This document shows positions 33,536 to 42,682 of a DNA stretch of 64,000 bases, piece after piece. Each line of letters starts with the position of its first letter. Within the stretch, counting starts at the first letter, position 1. Made by a program: the position numbers and the translations under genes. Location of the stretch: positions 5,022,001-5,086,000 of the forward strand of contig OY762448.1 in the NCBI GenBank assembly GCA_963665705.1, read 5' to 3'. The notes under the pieces were generated by a model, which saw only the letters and a program-made list of their open reading frames with translations, had not been told where the DNA came from and did no database searches. Source of the stretch: Saccharicrinis sp963665705 (GTDB taxonomy: Bacteria > Bacteroidota > Bacteroidia > Bacteroidales > Marinilabiliaceae).

Positions 33536-35986
33536 TTAAAATTTCAATATTACTCCTCCTAAGAAATTAATCCCTGCTTGAGGATAATCATATCTCCAGG
33601 TCTTTTCATCTCCTTGTTTATACCAATTACCCCCATATGCATTGTTCTCGTATTCTGCATCAAATAAATTATTGATCTGCAAATGAAAAGCAATTTCTTT
33701 CATCCACGAAGGGTGTAGAACATAGTTAAAACGTAAATTATGAATATGATAATCATCAAGCATTCTATCCGAACTGGATGTATTGTCAAAATATTGTTCA
33801 CCAACATACTTACTAATAAAACTAACATTAAAACCTTTAAAAGGATTAAATGCTAAAATACTACTACTGATTAATTCAGGAGAATAACTGATGTCTGTGT
33901 CACCTAATTCTTTACCTTTATATTCTTCATTCCAATCCGCATCATAATAAGTAGAATACTCCACAAAATCCTGAATCTTATTTCTACTTATTGTAAGGTT
34001 TGCATCCCATTTTAACTTAGGCAACAACTGAACTCCCCACACCAACTCAATACCAGCTCTGTAACTTTTATCTACATTTGTCATGATATCATACCCTACA
34101 CTATTCTTTTCTCCAGTAGGTACTAACTGATCTCTATAGTACATGTAATAAATATTGGCTCCAATTGTTGCTTTGGTCGATTTGAACTCATAACCCAATT
34201 CATAATCAAACAAAGATTCATCAATTGGCAATGTAGCAAGATCTAATTTTGCATCCTTATAATTGGCTCTTGTAGGTTCGCGATGTGATACTCCAAACGA
34301 AGCATATACATTCTGACTGGAATTAATAGTATAGTAAAGGCCAAATTTTGGATTAAAGAAATCAAAAGTGTGACTTTGAATAAGATCTTCTAAATCATCA
34401 TCTGTTCCGTTCATATCATAATTAATATGTCGGTATTGAACATCACCATAAACATTTAACTTATCGCTCAAGTCATAATTTATCTTTGCAAATACATTAA
34501 AATCTGTTTTTTCTGAGGCATTTAAATACCACTGATAATTATTATCTATTCCTCCGTATTGAGCCCAAAGTATTTTACCAAAATGATCCCCCTCATATCT
34601 GTTCCATGCCCCCCCAAATGAACCATCTACTCTATTTTTTCTATAGTTTAATGAATAAGTAAATCCATAAAAATCATTACCTAACCATTTTTGTCTGGTT
34701 AAATCCGTCTCTGTAATTTCAGTTCCACTAACAACTGGATTTGCAACACCATAATCACTATATGACTCACCATCCTTATATTGTTCATAATATCCATGAC
34801 CTTGAGTATAATGCAATGCTGCATTCATATTTAAGAATTTGGATAATTCCTGAGAATAAAATAATTGATAATGTGTTTGTTTATAATTATCAGTCTGATT
34901 TTTATAATAATGAACATTACCATCTTCATCATAATACTCACCTGCTGGATTATATGTTCTAGGTAAACGATCTGTCTCATTCTCTACAACTATTCCTGGA
35001 TTTCCCCACCAGCTAATTCCTGTTTGTTGATCTCCATTAATTACATTGGCTTTAATCATACCCTTCTCTGTGTAATATGTACCACTAACAAAAAACGATT
35101 CATGATCTGAAAATGCTCTATCTACAAACCCATCCGATTTAAGTTTGGAATAACGAGCATCGAAACTAAATTTACCATTGATTAATCCTGTTCCTGCCTT
35201 ATATGTATTACGAAAAGTATTAAATGAACCCGCTACACTCTGAATTTCAGCATACGGTTGGGCATTTACTGTTTGAGTCTGAAAGTTTATAGTAGCTCCA
35301 AAAGCAGCAGCTCCGTTAGTTGAAGTACCTACACCCCTCTGAATTTGAATATTATCTACTGATGAAGAAAAATCAGGCATATTTACCCAATATACTCCTT
35401 GCGATTCAGAATCGTTTAATGGAATACCATTAATAGTTACATTAATTCTGGAAGCATCAGTACCCCGAATTCTCAATGCTGAATAACCGATTCCATTTCC
35501 GGCTTCAGAAGATTCAACCAAGGAAGGTGACAGACTTAGCTGATATGGAATATCCATACCTGTATTTTGTTTGCTGATTTCATCTTTTGAGAAGTTAGTA
35601 ACTGCTACCGGCGCTTTATTACCAGCTCTGGTTGCTGACACCAATACTTCATCTTTAAATATGGTAGATTGCTTCAACGTGAAATTTAGAGTTTGTTCGC
35701 CTTCAATACTAACCTCTTTCTCCAAAGATTCATAACCCATGTAGGATACTTCAAAAATATAATCCCCATTTTTAATATTTGAAAATTGATACTGTCCATC
35801 AATATTAGTAACAGTCCCTAAATAGCTTTCTTTAATTACAATTGAAGCTCCAATTAAGTCATTACCTTCCTGATCAGTAACTTTACCTTTAACTACATTT
35901 TGAGAAGAAACATTAAAACTAATTGATAAAAATCCACACATTACAATAACTCCATACAGTACAGAGTTTTTCCATCTTTTAATCAT
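33536..35986 (-). CDS. TonB-dependent outer membrane receptor, probable thiamine receptor
   Basis: With the ATG at 35986 the protein has 816 residues and a signal peptide (up to NVSSQ). A carboxypeptidase-regulatory-like domain follows (VVKGKVTDQEGNDLIGASI through ISIEGEQTLNFTL). Then come a plug domain (MDIPYQLSLSPSLVES, RIRGTDASRINVTINGIPLND) and a beta barrel ending in a C-terminal ILKF with aromatic last residue. The TPP riboswitch in its 5' leader and the pnuT-thiN genes downstream mark it as the outer membrane thiamine importer of Bacteroidota. A longer frame from 36040 would begin before the signal peptide. Confidence 0.85.
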   Translation of the reverse strand: MIKRWKNSVLYGVIVMCGFLSISFNVSSQNVVKGKVTDQEGNDLIGASIVIKESYLGTVTNIDGQYQFSNIKNGDYIFEVSYMGYESLEKEVSIEGEQTLNFTLKQSTIFKDEVLVSATRAGNKAPVAVTNFSKDEISKQNTGMDIPYQLSLSPSLVESSEAGNGIGYSALRIRGTDASRINVTINGIPLNDSESQGVYWVNMPDFSSSVDNIQIQRGVGTSTNGAAAFGATINFQTQTVNAQPYAEIQSVAGSFNTFRNTYKAGTGLINGKFSFDARYSKLKSDGFVDRAFSDHESFFVSGTYYTEKGMIKANVINGDQQTGISWWGNPGIVVENETDRLPRTYNPAGEYYDEDGNVHYYKNQTDNYKQTHYQLFYSQELSKFLNMNAALHYTQGHGYYEQYKDGESYSDYGVANPVVSGTEITETDLTRQKWLGNDFYGFTYSLNYRKNRVDGSFGGAWNRYEGDHFGKILWAQYGGIDNNYQWYLNASEKTDFNVFAKINYDLSDKLNVYGDVQYRHINYDMNGTDDDLEDLIQSHTFDFFNPKFGLYYTINSSQNVYASFGVSHREPTRANYKDAKLDLATLPIDESLFDYELGYEFKSTKATIGANIYYMYYRDQLVPTGEKNSVGYDIMTNVDKSYRAGIELVWGVQLLPKLKWDANLTISRNKIQDFVEYSTYYDADWNEEYKGKELGDTDISYSPELISSSILAFNPFKGFNVSFISKYVGEQYFDNTSSSDRMLDDYHIHNLRFNYVLHPSWMKEIAFHLQINNLFDAEYENNAYGGNWYKQGDEKTWRYDYPQAGINFLGGVILKF

Positions 35987-36063
35987 TTTAAAAAAGTTAA
36001 ATATTAAACAATAATAAAATGAGGTAATAATTAAGATCAAAGGGCGAAAAGTTAGTTCGCAAA

Positions 36064-36157
36064 TTTCCTACGCCGGTATTATCCGGATCAGGTTCATTAC
36101 CAACCGCCATAATTGGTAAAAGGGTATGATCTCAGCCCGTTGTTTTAAGGCACCCCA
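36064..36157 (-). ncRNA. TPP (THI-box) riboswitch of the TonB receptor gene
   Basis: The minus strand carries GGGGTGCC (36149-36156), then GGGCTGAGATCATACCC, then GAACCTGATCCGG and ATACCGGCGTAGGAA. These are the conserved helices and loops of the TPP riboswitch in order. The variable P3 arm is a short GGTTGGTAA-type hairpin. It ends about 78 bases before the ATG at 35986. High thiamine diphosphate should reduce expression of the receptor. The rest of 36041-36354 holds only a possible plus-strand promoter. Confidence 0.95.
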
Positions 36158-36242
36158 AAAAATCGAGTACAAAGATAAGCGTAATTCTGCTAAAACGATG
36201 TATTAAAAACACTTTTTAAAATAAAACACTTACCTAAGCTTA

Positions 36243-36270
36243 TTGAATGGTTCTATTTTTGTTAATATTG
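36243..36270 (+). promoter_or_regulatory. Possible promoter for the plus-strand lipoprotein gene
   Basis: TTG at 36243-36245 and TAATATTG at 36263-36270 are 17 bases apart, a partial match to TTTG-N19-TANNTTTG. It is the only candidate I see upstream of the gene at 36379. Confidence 0.3.
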
Positions 36271-36378
36271 CAAACTAAAATCAATTATAGCAGATTAAAA
36301 CAAACCAATATCTATATTAATTGCGTAAGAATTAATCAGTAATGGTTTGTATCAATGATAATAAAACGACATTCACGA

Positions 36379-36849
36379 ATGAAAATCATACTTCAAATCA
36401 TTGCTATTTTATCATTAGTTATTGTTATTTCTTGTAACAGTGCTGATGATTTTTGTTTATCGAACCAACAATCAGTTCAAGCAACTTTTTATTCTTCCTC
36501 AACAGATAATGATTCTACTGTTAGCGATGTAACCATAAGAGCTATAAATTCGATTGCCGAAGATGACACCATTTATAATACTGAAGAAGTTACAGAAAGC
36601 TTTCTTCCTTTATCAATGATCAATGATACGACCAGCTATGTAATACAAATTCTAAATCAAAAAGACACTATCTCGTTTGTTCACTCAAAAGAATTAGATT
36701 TTATTTCAGAAGAATGTGGATTCATTTTTAAATTTGAGGTAGACACCGTTTTACACACTAATATTTCTTTTATTGATTCTGTTACTATTGAATACCCATC
36801 AATTATTTATAATGAAAGCACCGAAAATGTTAAGATATATCTTTACTAA
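36379..36849 (+). CDS. Small lipoprotein, DUF6452-like
   Basis: Starting at the ATG at 36379 the protein has 156 residues. A signal peptide with lipobox VIVISC gives Cys17 as lipidation site. The mature start NSADDFCLSNQQSVQATFYS and short beta-rich segments look like the DUF6452 family, which I recall from Bacteroidota next to an outer-membrane-like DUF6048 protein. The annotation is by resemblance only. It overlaps the next gene by 23 bases, so the two are probably translated together. A longer start at 36355 would put seven polar residues before the signal. Confidence 0.6.
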   Translation: MKIILQIIAILSLVIVISCNSADDFCLSNQQSVQATFYSSSTDNDSTVSDVTIRAINSIAEDDTIYNTEEVTESFLPLSMINDTTSYVIQILNQKDTISFVHSKELDFISEECGFIFKFEVDTVLHTNISFIDSVTIEYPSIIYNESTENVKIYLY

Positions 36850-37597
36850 CTTATTGATTTTTGGACTTGCGGGCTATCTGAATGCACAAAACTACACGGA
36901 TAACAGCAGCAATTCACAAGGTACACAAAGTCAAGAAAAGGAAGAGGGAACCCCCAAAAAGAAAAAGGAGAAATTACCTTATCCTAACAAAAAAAGAGGA
37001 ACTTCCATTGGTATTGATGTAAGTCGCTTCCTTGTTCCTGTATTTGACAATGATAGATATGCTTTTGAAGCCAACATTAAAACTAATTTTAAAAAGAGAA
37101 TGTTTTTAGTAGGATCTCTGGGCTTTGAAAATGTGGCATTTGATGATAAATCTTATGATTATAAATCTGATGGATTATATGTAAGAATAGGTTTTGATTA
37201 CGATATTTTTGTTGTAAACGAAGCGAACAACAATGATAATATATTATTTGGATTAAGATATGGAGTGGCTGTGCAAGAACATAGTTCTGATAAAATAACT
37301 ATTAGTGATTCCTATTGGGGTGATTACACCACCTCCATAAATCCTTACACCGTAAATTCGCATTGGATTGAAGCAGTAGCTGGCCTTAGAACTGAATTAT
37401 TTACTAATTTATACCTAAACTTTTACGCTCGAATAAAATTAAAAGTGGCCTCCAATAATTCAGAAATAATGGAGCCCTATAGAATACCCGGATTTGGAAG
37501 AGGCAGTAAAAACATAAGCCTTGGATTTTCTTATATAATTGAATACCAAATACCCTGGGGAAACAAAAAATTTAAAAACACTCCTGAGAATAATTAA
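36827..37597 (+). CDS. Secreted beta-rich protein, DUF6048-like
   Basis: The start at 36827 gives 256 residues with a signal peptide (YIFTNLLIFGLAGYLNAQ). A basic linker QSQEKEEGTPKKKKEKLPYP follows. The rest alternates strands such as GIDVSRFLVPVFDNDRYAFE, GLYVRIGFDYDIF and GFSYIIEYQIPW, like a small outer membrane barrel. It resembles DUF6048, and the partner lipoprotein upstream supports this. It ends in a 4-base overlap with the convergent thiF gene. No function is known to me. Confidence 0.6.
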   Translation: MLRYIFTNLLIFGLAGYLNAQNYTDNSSNSQGTQSQEKEEGTPKKKKEKLPYPNKKRGTSIGIDVSRFLVPVFDNDRYAFEANIKTNFKKRMFLVGSLGFENVAFDDKSYDYKSDGLYVRIGFDYDIFVVNEANNNDNILFGLRYGVAVQEHSSDKITISDSYWGDYTTSINPYTVNSHWIEAVAGLRTELFTNLYLNFYARIKLKVASNNSEIMEPYRIPGFGRGSKNISLGFSYIIEYQIPWGNKKFKNTPENN

Positions 37598-38310
37598 ATT
37601 CCATAGCTCAGTTTTGTTATACGATTATCCAAAGCCTTATATATATATAAACCATCTGCTGCAACATTTATTAAGTTACAGCAGATTTTAATTACTTCCA
37701 TTGCCATCAAGCTTCCAATAATCCCAGGTAAAGCACCCATAACACCAACCACATAATCTTTTGGTAGCTCAGGCTTTGCCGGGAAAATATCAGAATATGA
37801 AACATCATTTTTGTAATTAAACACAGAATACTGCCCCTCAAAACCTTCAACGGAACCATGCACAAAAGGAATATTATTAATTCTGGAGTACCCATCAATC
37901 AAATAACGCGATTCAAAATTATCTGTTGCACCAACAACAATGTCATACCCATTTATAATGTCCAAAATATTTTCTTGATTTAGAAAAGTAATGTACGTTT
38001 GAATTTCAGTATTCTGATTGAGCTTTACTAATTTTTCTTGTGCTATTTGAGCTTTAAAATCACCCACCTCATCCTCATTAAATAAAATCTGCCTTTGTAA
38101 ATTTGAAATGCTTACAACATCATGATCAACAATGCCAATTTTGCCTATTCCTGCAGCAACAAGATATTGTAAAACAGGACACCCTAATCCCCCAGCACCC
38201 ACAACTAAAACCTTAGATTTTTTTAATTTTAATTGTCCAACCGCTCCTACTTCTTTAATAATTAACTGCCTATTGTACCTGTCTAATTCTTTTTCGCTCA
38301 ACTCACTCAT
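37594..38310 (-). CDS. thiF: ThiF-like adenylyltransferase (E1 family)
   Basis: A 238-residue HesA/MoeB/ThiF protein. RYNRQLIIKEVG at residues 11-22 and VLVVGAGGLGCPVLQYL for ATP binding are clear, followed by IVDHDVVSISNLQRQ and GATDNFESRYLID. It should adenylate the C-terminal Gly-Gly of ThiS for thiazole sulfur transfer. The zinc-binding CxxC pairs of ThiF/MoeB are missing: the only Cys residues are in GLGCP and KICC. The gene is the last of the thi operon. MoeB is the alternative, but the position favours ThiF. Confidence 0.8.
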   Translation of the reverse strand: MSELSEKELDRYNRQLIIKEVGAVGQLKLKKSKVLVVGAGGLGCPVLQYLVAAGIGKIGIVDHDVVSISNLQRQILFNEDEVGDFKAQIAQEKLVKLNQNTEIQTYITFLNQENILDIINGYDIVVGATDNFESRYLIDGYSRINNIPFVHGSVEGFEGQYSVFNYKNDVSYSDIFPAKPELPKDYVVGVMGALPGIIGSLMAMEVIKICCNLINVAADGLYIYKALDNRITKLSYGI

Positions 38311-38334
38311 GAAAAAAATATTAAAACTCTATAA

Positions 38335-39447
38335 TTATATAACTAAACATTGATCCCAATCTTTCCAAACTGTTTCGAATCCATTATTACAAATAGCAGC
38401 TTTAATTTCTTCTGAGGACCGGTCATCAGAAACATCAAACTGCTTGAGTTCTTTATCCGGATTTGAATATCCTCCTGGCTCAGTTTTACTCCCTGCACTC
38501 ATACTTGTAACTCCTATACCCATCATGTGATCTCTAAAACTTGCCTTTTCTCGAGTACTCAGTGATATTTCCAACTCCTGATTAAAAATTCTATATGCAC
38601 AAATCAGTTGCACAAGTTGTTTATCTGACAGAGGGTGATTAGGTTCAAAACTCCCCATATGAGGTCTTAATCTTGGAAATGATATACTATATTTTGTTTT
38701 CCAATATTTATGCTCTAGATAATCAAGATGCAAAGCTGTATAGAAACTATCTGTACGCCAATCTTCTAAACCCAACAAACACCCCAATCCAATTCTATGG
38801 ATTTCGGCCTGACCTATTCTATCCGGAGCCTCTAATCTATAACTGAAGTTGGATTTTTTTCCCTTGGGATGATAACTTCCATACTTCTGTTTGTTGTAGG
38901 TTTCCTGATAAACATATACCGTATTTAATCCATGTTTTTGAAGTTGCAAGTATTCTTCAGAATCCATGGGAGCCACTTCAACAGAAAGATTCGCAAAATA
39001 TGGTTTTAGCAATTCAATCATCTCCTCAATATAATCTACACCACACTTAACCGGATGCTCACCAGTTACTAAAAGCAGATGTTCAAATCCCATAGCTTTA
39101 ATATGTTTCACCTCACCTAAAACCTGCTCTTTTGTAAGGGTGCACCTATTGATTTTGTTTTTGCAATTAAATCCACAATAGATACATCCATTTGCACACT
39201 CATTAGAAAGATATAATGGAATATACATCTGAATCGTTTTCCCGAATCTAACTTGTGTTAGTTGATAGCTCTTTTGCGCCATCTGCTCAAGATATGACTC
39301 AGCCGCCGGGGATATCAACGCCTTAAAATCTTCCAAATCAGGATTGTCAGCATTAAGAGCTTGCTCTACATCAAAGCTTGTTTTGGATTGGATGGATGTT
39401 CTAACATCCTCCCAATCATATTGATCATGTAATGAATAAAAACTCAT
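38335..39447 (-). CDS. thiH: 2-iminoacetate synthase (tyrosine lyase)
   Basis: This 370-residue radical SAM enzyme has the cluster motif CANGCIYCGF (the CxxxCxxC triad) near residue 85. VTGEHPVKCG and YQETYNKQKYGSYHPKGKKS, both typical of ThiH, follow. It splits tyrosine to dehydroglycine and p-cresol to feed thiazole synthesis with ThiG, the anaerobic-type route instead of ThiO. It starts nine bases after thiG and would act in the cytoplasm. Tyrosine is also the likely substrate of the lyase at 25844, but the two operons are separate. Confidence 0.95.
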   Translation of the reverse strand: MSFYSLHDQYDWEDVRTSIQSKTSFDVEQALNADNPDLEDFKALISPAAESYLEQMAQKSYQLTQVRFGKTIQMYIPLYLSNECANGCIYCGFNCKNKINRCTLTKEQVLGEVKHIKAMGFEHLLLVTGEHPVKCGVDYIEEMIELLKPYFANLSVEVAPMDSEEYLQLQKHGLNTVYVYQETYNKQKYGSYHPKGKKSNFSYRLEAPDRIGQAEIHRIGLGCLLGLEDWRTDSFYTALHLDYLEHKYWKTKYSISFPRLRPHMGSFEPNHPLSDKQLVQLICAYRIFNQELEISLSTREKASFRDHMMGIGVTSMSAGSKTEPGGYSNPDKELKQFDVSDDRSSEEIKAAICNNGFETVWKDWDQCLVI

Positions 39448-39456
39448 ACTTATAAA

Positions 39457-40224
39457 TTAACTCAAAAAACTTGTAAGCGGACTACTGGCTTCTGCATGTG
39501 TTGATACCTTACCCAACCCGGACCGGTATGCTATACGACCGGCTTCTACACTCATTTTAAATGCCTCACCCATTTTAACAGGATCTTTGGCTACAGCAAT
39601 GGCTGTATTAACCAAAACAGCATCGGCTCCCAACTCCATTGCTTCAGCGGCATGAGATGGAGATCCAATACCAGCATCTACAATGACAGGAAGATTAGAT
39701 TGCTCAATAATGATCTTCAAAAACTCCCTGGTTCTTAAGCCTTGATTTGTTCCAATTGGCGATCCCAAAGGCATCACAGCAGAAGCTCCAGCATCTTCCA
39801 GTTTTTTACACAAAACAGGATCTGCATGAATATAAGGAAGTATTACAAAACCATCTTTAGCTAATTCGTAACAGGCTTTTAATGTTTCCTCTCCATCAGG
39901 TAAAAGATATTTTGGATCTGGATGAATTTCAAGCTTCAACCAATTTGTCCCCAAAGCTTCTCGTGCCAGCTGGGCAGCAAAAACAGCCTCTTTTGCATTT
40001 CTTACACCACTCGTATTGGGTAGTAAGTTCAATCCGGGAGCATTTAAATGAAGAATCATATCATCATTATCTCCTTTCATATCCACTCGTTTTAATGCCA
40101 CTGTTACTAACTCTGATCCGGATGCTTTAATAGCATTGGCCATGATTTTATTCGAACTAAATTTTCCTGTTCCAGTAAATAATCTTGACTTAAATTCCTT
40201 GTTCGCAATTTTTAATATATCCAT
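39457..40224 (-). CDS. thiG: Thiazole synthase
   Basis: The 255-residue TIM barrel has FTGTGKFSS at residues 16-24, the Schiff-base Lys in VALKRVDM, GVRNAKEAVFAAQLAREA and the C-terminal phosphate-binding VDAGIGSPSHAAEAMELGAD. It condenses 1-deoxy-xylulose-5-phosphate, dehydroglycine and ThiS-thiocarboxylate to thiazole phosphate. Length and motifs are standard. It lies 11 bases after thiC. Confidence 0.95.
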   Translation of the reverse strand: MDILKIANKEFKSRLFTGTGKFSSNKIMANAIKASGSELVTVALKRVDMKGDNDDMILHLNAPGLNLLPNTSGVRNAKEAVFAAQLAREALGTNWLKLEIHPDPKYLLPDGEETLKACYELAKDGFVILPYIHADPVLCKKLEDAGASAVMPLGSPIGTNQGLRTREFLKIIIEQSNLPVIVDAGIGSPSHAAEAMELGADAVLVNTAIAVAKDPVKMGEAFKMSVEAGRIAYRSGLGKVSTHAEASSPLTSFLS

Positions 40225-40235
40225 CGCTGCTATTA

Positions 40236-42017
40236 TTATTGAACTCCAGCACTACATGCTGGGGTTTGGTTTTCAATTTTTTCTCGTACTTCCCTATTTG
40301 CCCTCATAGAACAAAAATGCTCTCCACACATAGAACAAAAATGAGAGATTTTATCCTCCTCATCAGGAAGCGTTTCATCATGATCAGAAATAGCTTTCTC
40401 AGGATCCAAGGCCAGAGCAAACTGATCGCGCCATCTAAATTCAAATCTTGCTTTACTCATGGCATTGTCTCTAATATCAGCACCAGGAAATCCTTTGGCT
40501 AAATCTGCTGCATGGGCAGCTAACTTATAAGTAACAACTCCAGTTCTTACATCATCTTTATTAGGTAAACCAAGATGTTCTTTAGGTGTAACATAACACA
40601 ACATAGAAGTTCCGTACCATCCAATCATACTGGCTCCAATAGCACTTGTTATATGATCATAACCAGGCGCTATATCCGTTACTAAAGGTCCTAAAGTATA
40701 AAATGGAGCTTCATGACAAAGACGCAGTTGCTCCTCCATATTCTTTTTTACTAAATGCATAGGTACATGCCCCGGTCCTTCAATGATAACCTGCACATGA
40801 TGCTTCCATGCTACTTTTGTTAACTCACCCAGTACTTTTAATTCACCAAACTGTGCTTCATCATTAGCGTCATAAATACTACCAGGACGCATTGCATCAC
40901 CCAGTGAAACTGCTACATCGTACTGAGCCAGAATATCACAAATTTCTTCAAAATGGGTATAGGTAAAGTTTTCTTTATCATGAGTCATGCACCACTTTGC
41001 CATAATACTGCCCCCTCTTGAAACTATTCCTGTTTTCCTGTTTTTTGTGGTCTTCACCAGATCTTTAAGTATTCCTGCATGGATGGTAAAATAATCCACC
41101 CCTTGCTCACACTGCTCAATCAATGTATCCTTATAAATCTCCCAGGTTAAATCTTCAGCCTTTCCATTTACTTTTTCTAAAGCTTGATACAATGGCACTG
41201 TACCGAGAGGAACAGGTGAATTACGTATAATCCACTCCCTTGTTTCATGTATATTTTCGCCTGTAGATAAATCCATAATAGTATCAGCACCCCATCTAAA
41301 AGCCCAAACGGCTTTTTCAACTTCTTCCTCAATGCTCGAGGTTGTAGGAGAATTTCCAATATTAGCATTAATCTTCACTAAAAAATTTCTACCTATAATC
41401 ATAGGCTCTGCTTCCGGGTGGTTAATATTTCCTGGTATAATAGCCCTACCTGCTGCAACCTCATCTCTCACAAATTCAGGAGTGATAAAAGGTATTTGAC
41501 TTAATTGATCATCACTTAAACCGGTAGCTTTATAATATTCTTTAGCGTTCTGATTTTCTCTAATTGCAACATACTCCATCTCTGGGGTCACAATACCTTG
41601 TTGAGCATAATAATACTGAGTTACTATTTTTCCATTTTTGGCTTTAAACGGTTTTAATCGTTGATGTTGATGTCTGATAGCATCCAAAGATTTATCTAAC
41701 AATCTGCCTTTACCATATTCGGAGCTTTTCTGATCCAGTTCCTCAACATCATCCCTACCCAAAACCCAGGATTCTTTGATTTTGGGTAAACCTTTTGTTA
41801 AATCAACTTTATAATTGGGGTCAGTATAAGGCCCTGAAGTATCATAAACAGTAATAGGCTCATTATTTTCCGACTTTTCAGTTACGTTATCGAAAGTAGC
41901 TGACAGCTTAATTTGACGCATAGGAACTTCTAGATCGAATAAACTTCCTTTTACATATATTTTTTTTGACTTAGGAAACGTTCCTGTTGTAATTTGCAGA
42001 TCTTGCTTTTGATTCAT
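40236..42017 (-). CDS. thiC: Phosphomethylpyrimidine synthase
   Basis: From the ATG at 42017 the enzyme has 593 residues. The longer frame to 42122 adds a hydrophobic run unlike ThiC. Conserved parts include MIIGRNFLVKINANIGNSP, GADTIMDLSTGENIHETREWI and SRGGSIMAKWC. The C-terminal iron-sulfur ligands are in SHFCSMCGEHFCSM. It converts AIR to HMP phosphate by radical SAM chemistry. It is separated from thiS by 241 bases that include a strong hairpin. Confidence 0.95.
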   Translation of the reverse strand: MNQKQDLQITTGTFPKSKKIYVKGSLFDLEVPMRQIKLSATFDNVTEKSENNEPITVYDTSGPYTDPNYKVDLTKGLPKIKESWVLGRDDVEELDQKSSEYGKGRLLDKSLDAIRHQHQRLKPFKAKNGKIVTQYYYAQQGIVTPEMEYVAIRENQNAKEYYKATGLSDDQLSQIPFITPEFVRDEVAAGRAIIPGNINHPEAEPMIIGRNFLVKINANIGNSPTTSSIEEEVEKAVWAFRWGADTIMDLSTGENIHETREWIIRNSPVPLGTVPLYQALEKVNGKAEDLTWEIYKDTLIEQCEQGVDYFTIHAGILKDLVKTTKNRKTGIVSRGGSIMAKWCMTHDKENFTYTHFEEICDILAQYDVAVSLGDAMRPGSIYDANDEAQFGELKVLGELTKVAWKHHVQVIIEGPGHVPMHLVKKNMEEQLRLCHEAPFYTLGPLVTDIAPGYDHITSAIGASMIGWYGTSMLCYVTPKEHLGLPNKDDVRTGVVTYKLAAHAADLAKGFPGADIRDNAMSKARFEFRWRDQFALALDPEKAISDHDETLPDEEDKISHFCSMCGEHFCSMRANREVREKIENQTPACSAGVQ

Positions 42018-42158
42018 ATTTGATATGTTTATTGATTTTAAGATTAGAGGAAACCAATCCCTCTTTGGGATTAAGAGATAACTATGTTTTGTCGATAATA
42101 ACAAAATGAATATGTGCAACACATAACCACAAATAGAAACAAAACAGCATTAATTGTC

Positions 42159-42186
42159 ATAGCAATAGATTTATGTCTATTGCTAT
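42159..42186 (-). other. Hairpin in the thiS-thiC gap
   Basis: Perfect 11-bp arms (42159-42169 and 42176-42186, core TAGCAATAGA/TCTATTGCTA) around a 6-base loop. No T-run follows on either strand. It may be an mRNA processing or stability element between thiS and the rest of the operon. The other bases of this gap show a second small hairpin (AATCCC/GGGATT near 42057-42075) and nothing else I can support. Confidence 0.5.
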
Positions 42187-42258
42187 AAAATTCACTAATG
42201 CATTTCTATAAAGTCAACCCTGTTACTATCGATTTTTTAAATAAAGGAAGAAGAATAC

Positions 42259-42465
42259 TCACCCCCCTTTTGTAGCAGATATAATCAGAACTTTATCATT
42301 CTCGGAAAGAACAGTAGAGTCCCACCTTTGTTGAAGTATTATTCGTTCATTAATAGCTATTGCAACTCCTTTAAAATCGGAGTTCATTCCAATTGCCTGG
42401 AAAAGTTGTGAAAGAATGAGGTCATCTGAAACCATCTTCTTTTCATCATTTACATATATTACCAT
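42259..42465 (-). CDS. thiS: Sulfur carrier protein ThiS
   Basis: A 68-residue ubiquitin-like protein ending in KGG, the Gly-Gly tail that is adenylated by ThiF and then carries the thiocarboxylate sulfur. VIYVNDEKKMV and GVAIAINERII are the usual strands. It is the first gene behind the second TPP riboswitch, 75 bases from it. Length and fold are standard for the family. Confidence 0.95.
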   Translation of the reverse strand: MVIYVNDEKKMVSDDLILSQLFQAIGMNSDFKGVAIAINERIILQQRWDSTVLSENDKVLIISATKGG

Positions 42466-42540
42466 ACAAATTAATTTTACTCAAATGAGATATAATTTAA
42501 AATATATGGTGCCGATAAACATCGTGTAGAAATCACATAA

Positions 42541-42606
42541 TCCCTTTACAGCATTATCCGTACAGGTTCAATGGGTATGATCTCAGCCTGAATTTTAGGC
42601 ACCCCT
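42541..42606 (-). ncRNA. TPP (THI-box) riboswitch of the thi biosynthetic operon
   Basis: The minus strand reads GGGGTGCC, then AGGCTGAGATCATACCC, GAACCTGTACGGATAATGC and GTAAAGGGA, the ordered TPP riboswitch elements. The P3 arm is minimal. It lies upstream of thiS and should switch off thiSCGHF when thiamine diphosphate is abundant. Nothing else of note is visible in 42607-42682. Confidence 0.95.
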
Positions 42607-42682
42607 TAATAAAAGTTGTTTACGAAGATAAATAAATATTTCTAATTATGCGTAAAACAAATTCAACTTAACTTGTTAACCA

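Noticed and set aside
37594..38310. MoeB assignment of the E1-like protein
   Set aside because: Its location at the end of thiSCGH and absence of molybdopterin genes favours ThiF.
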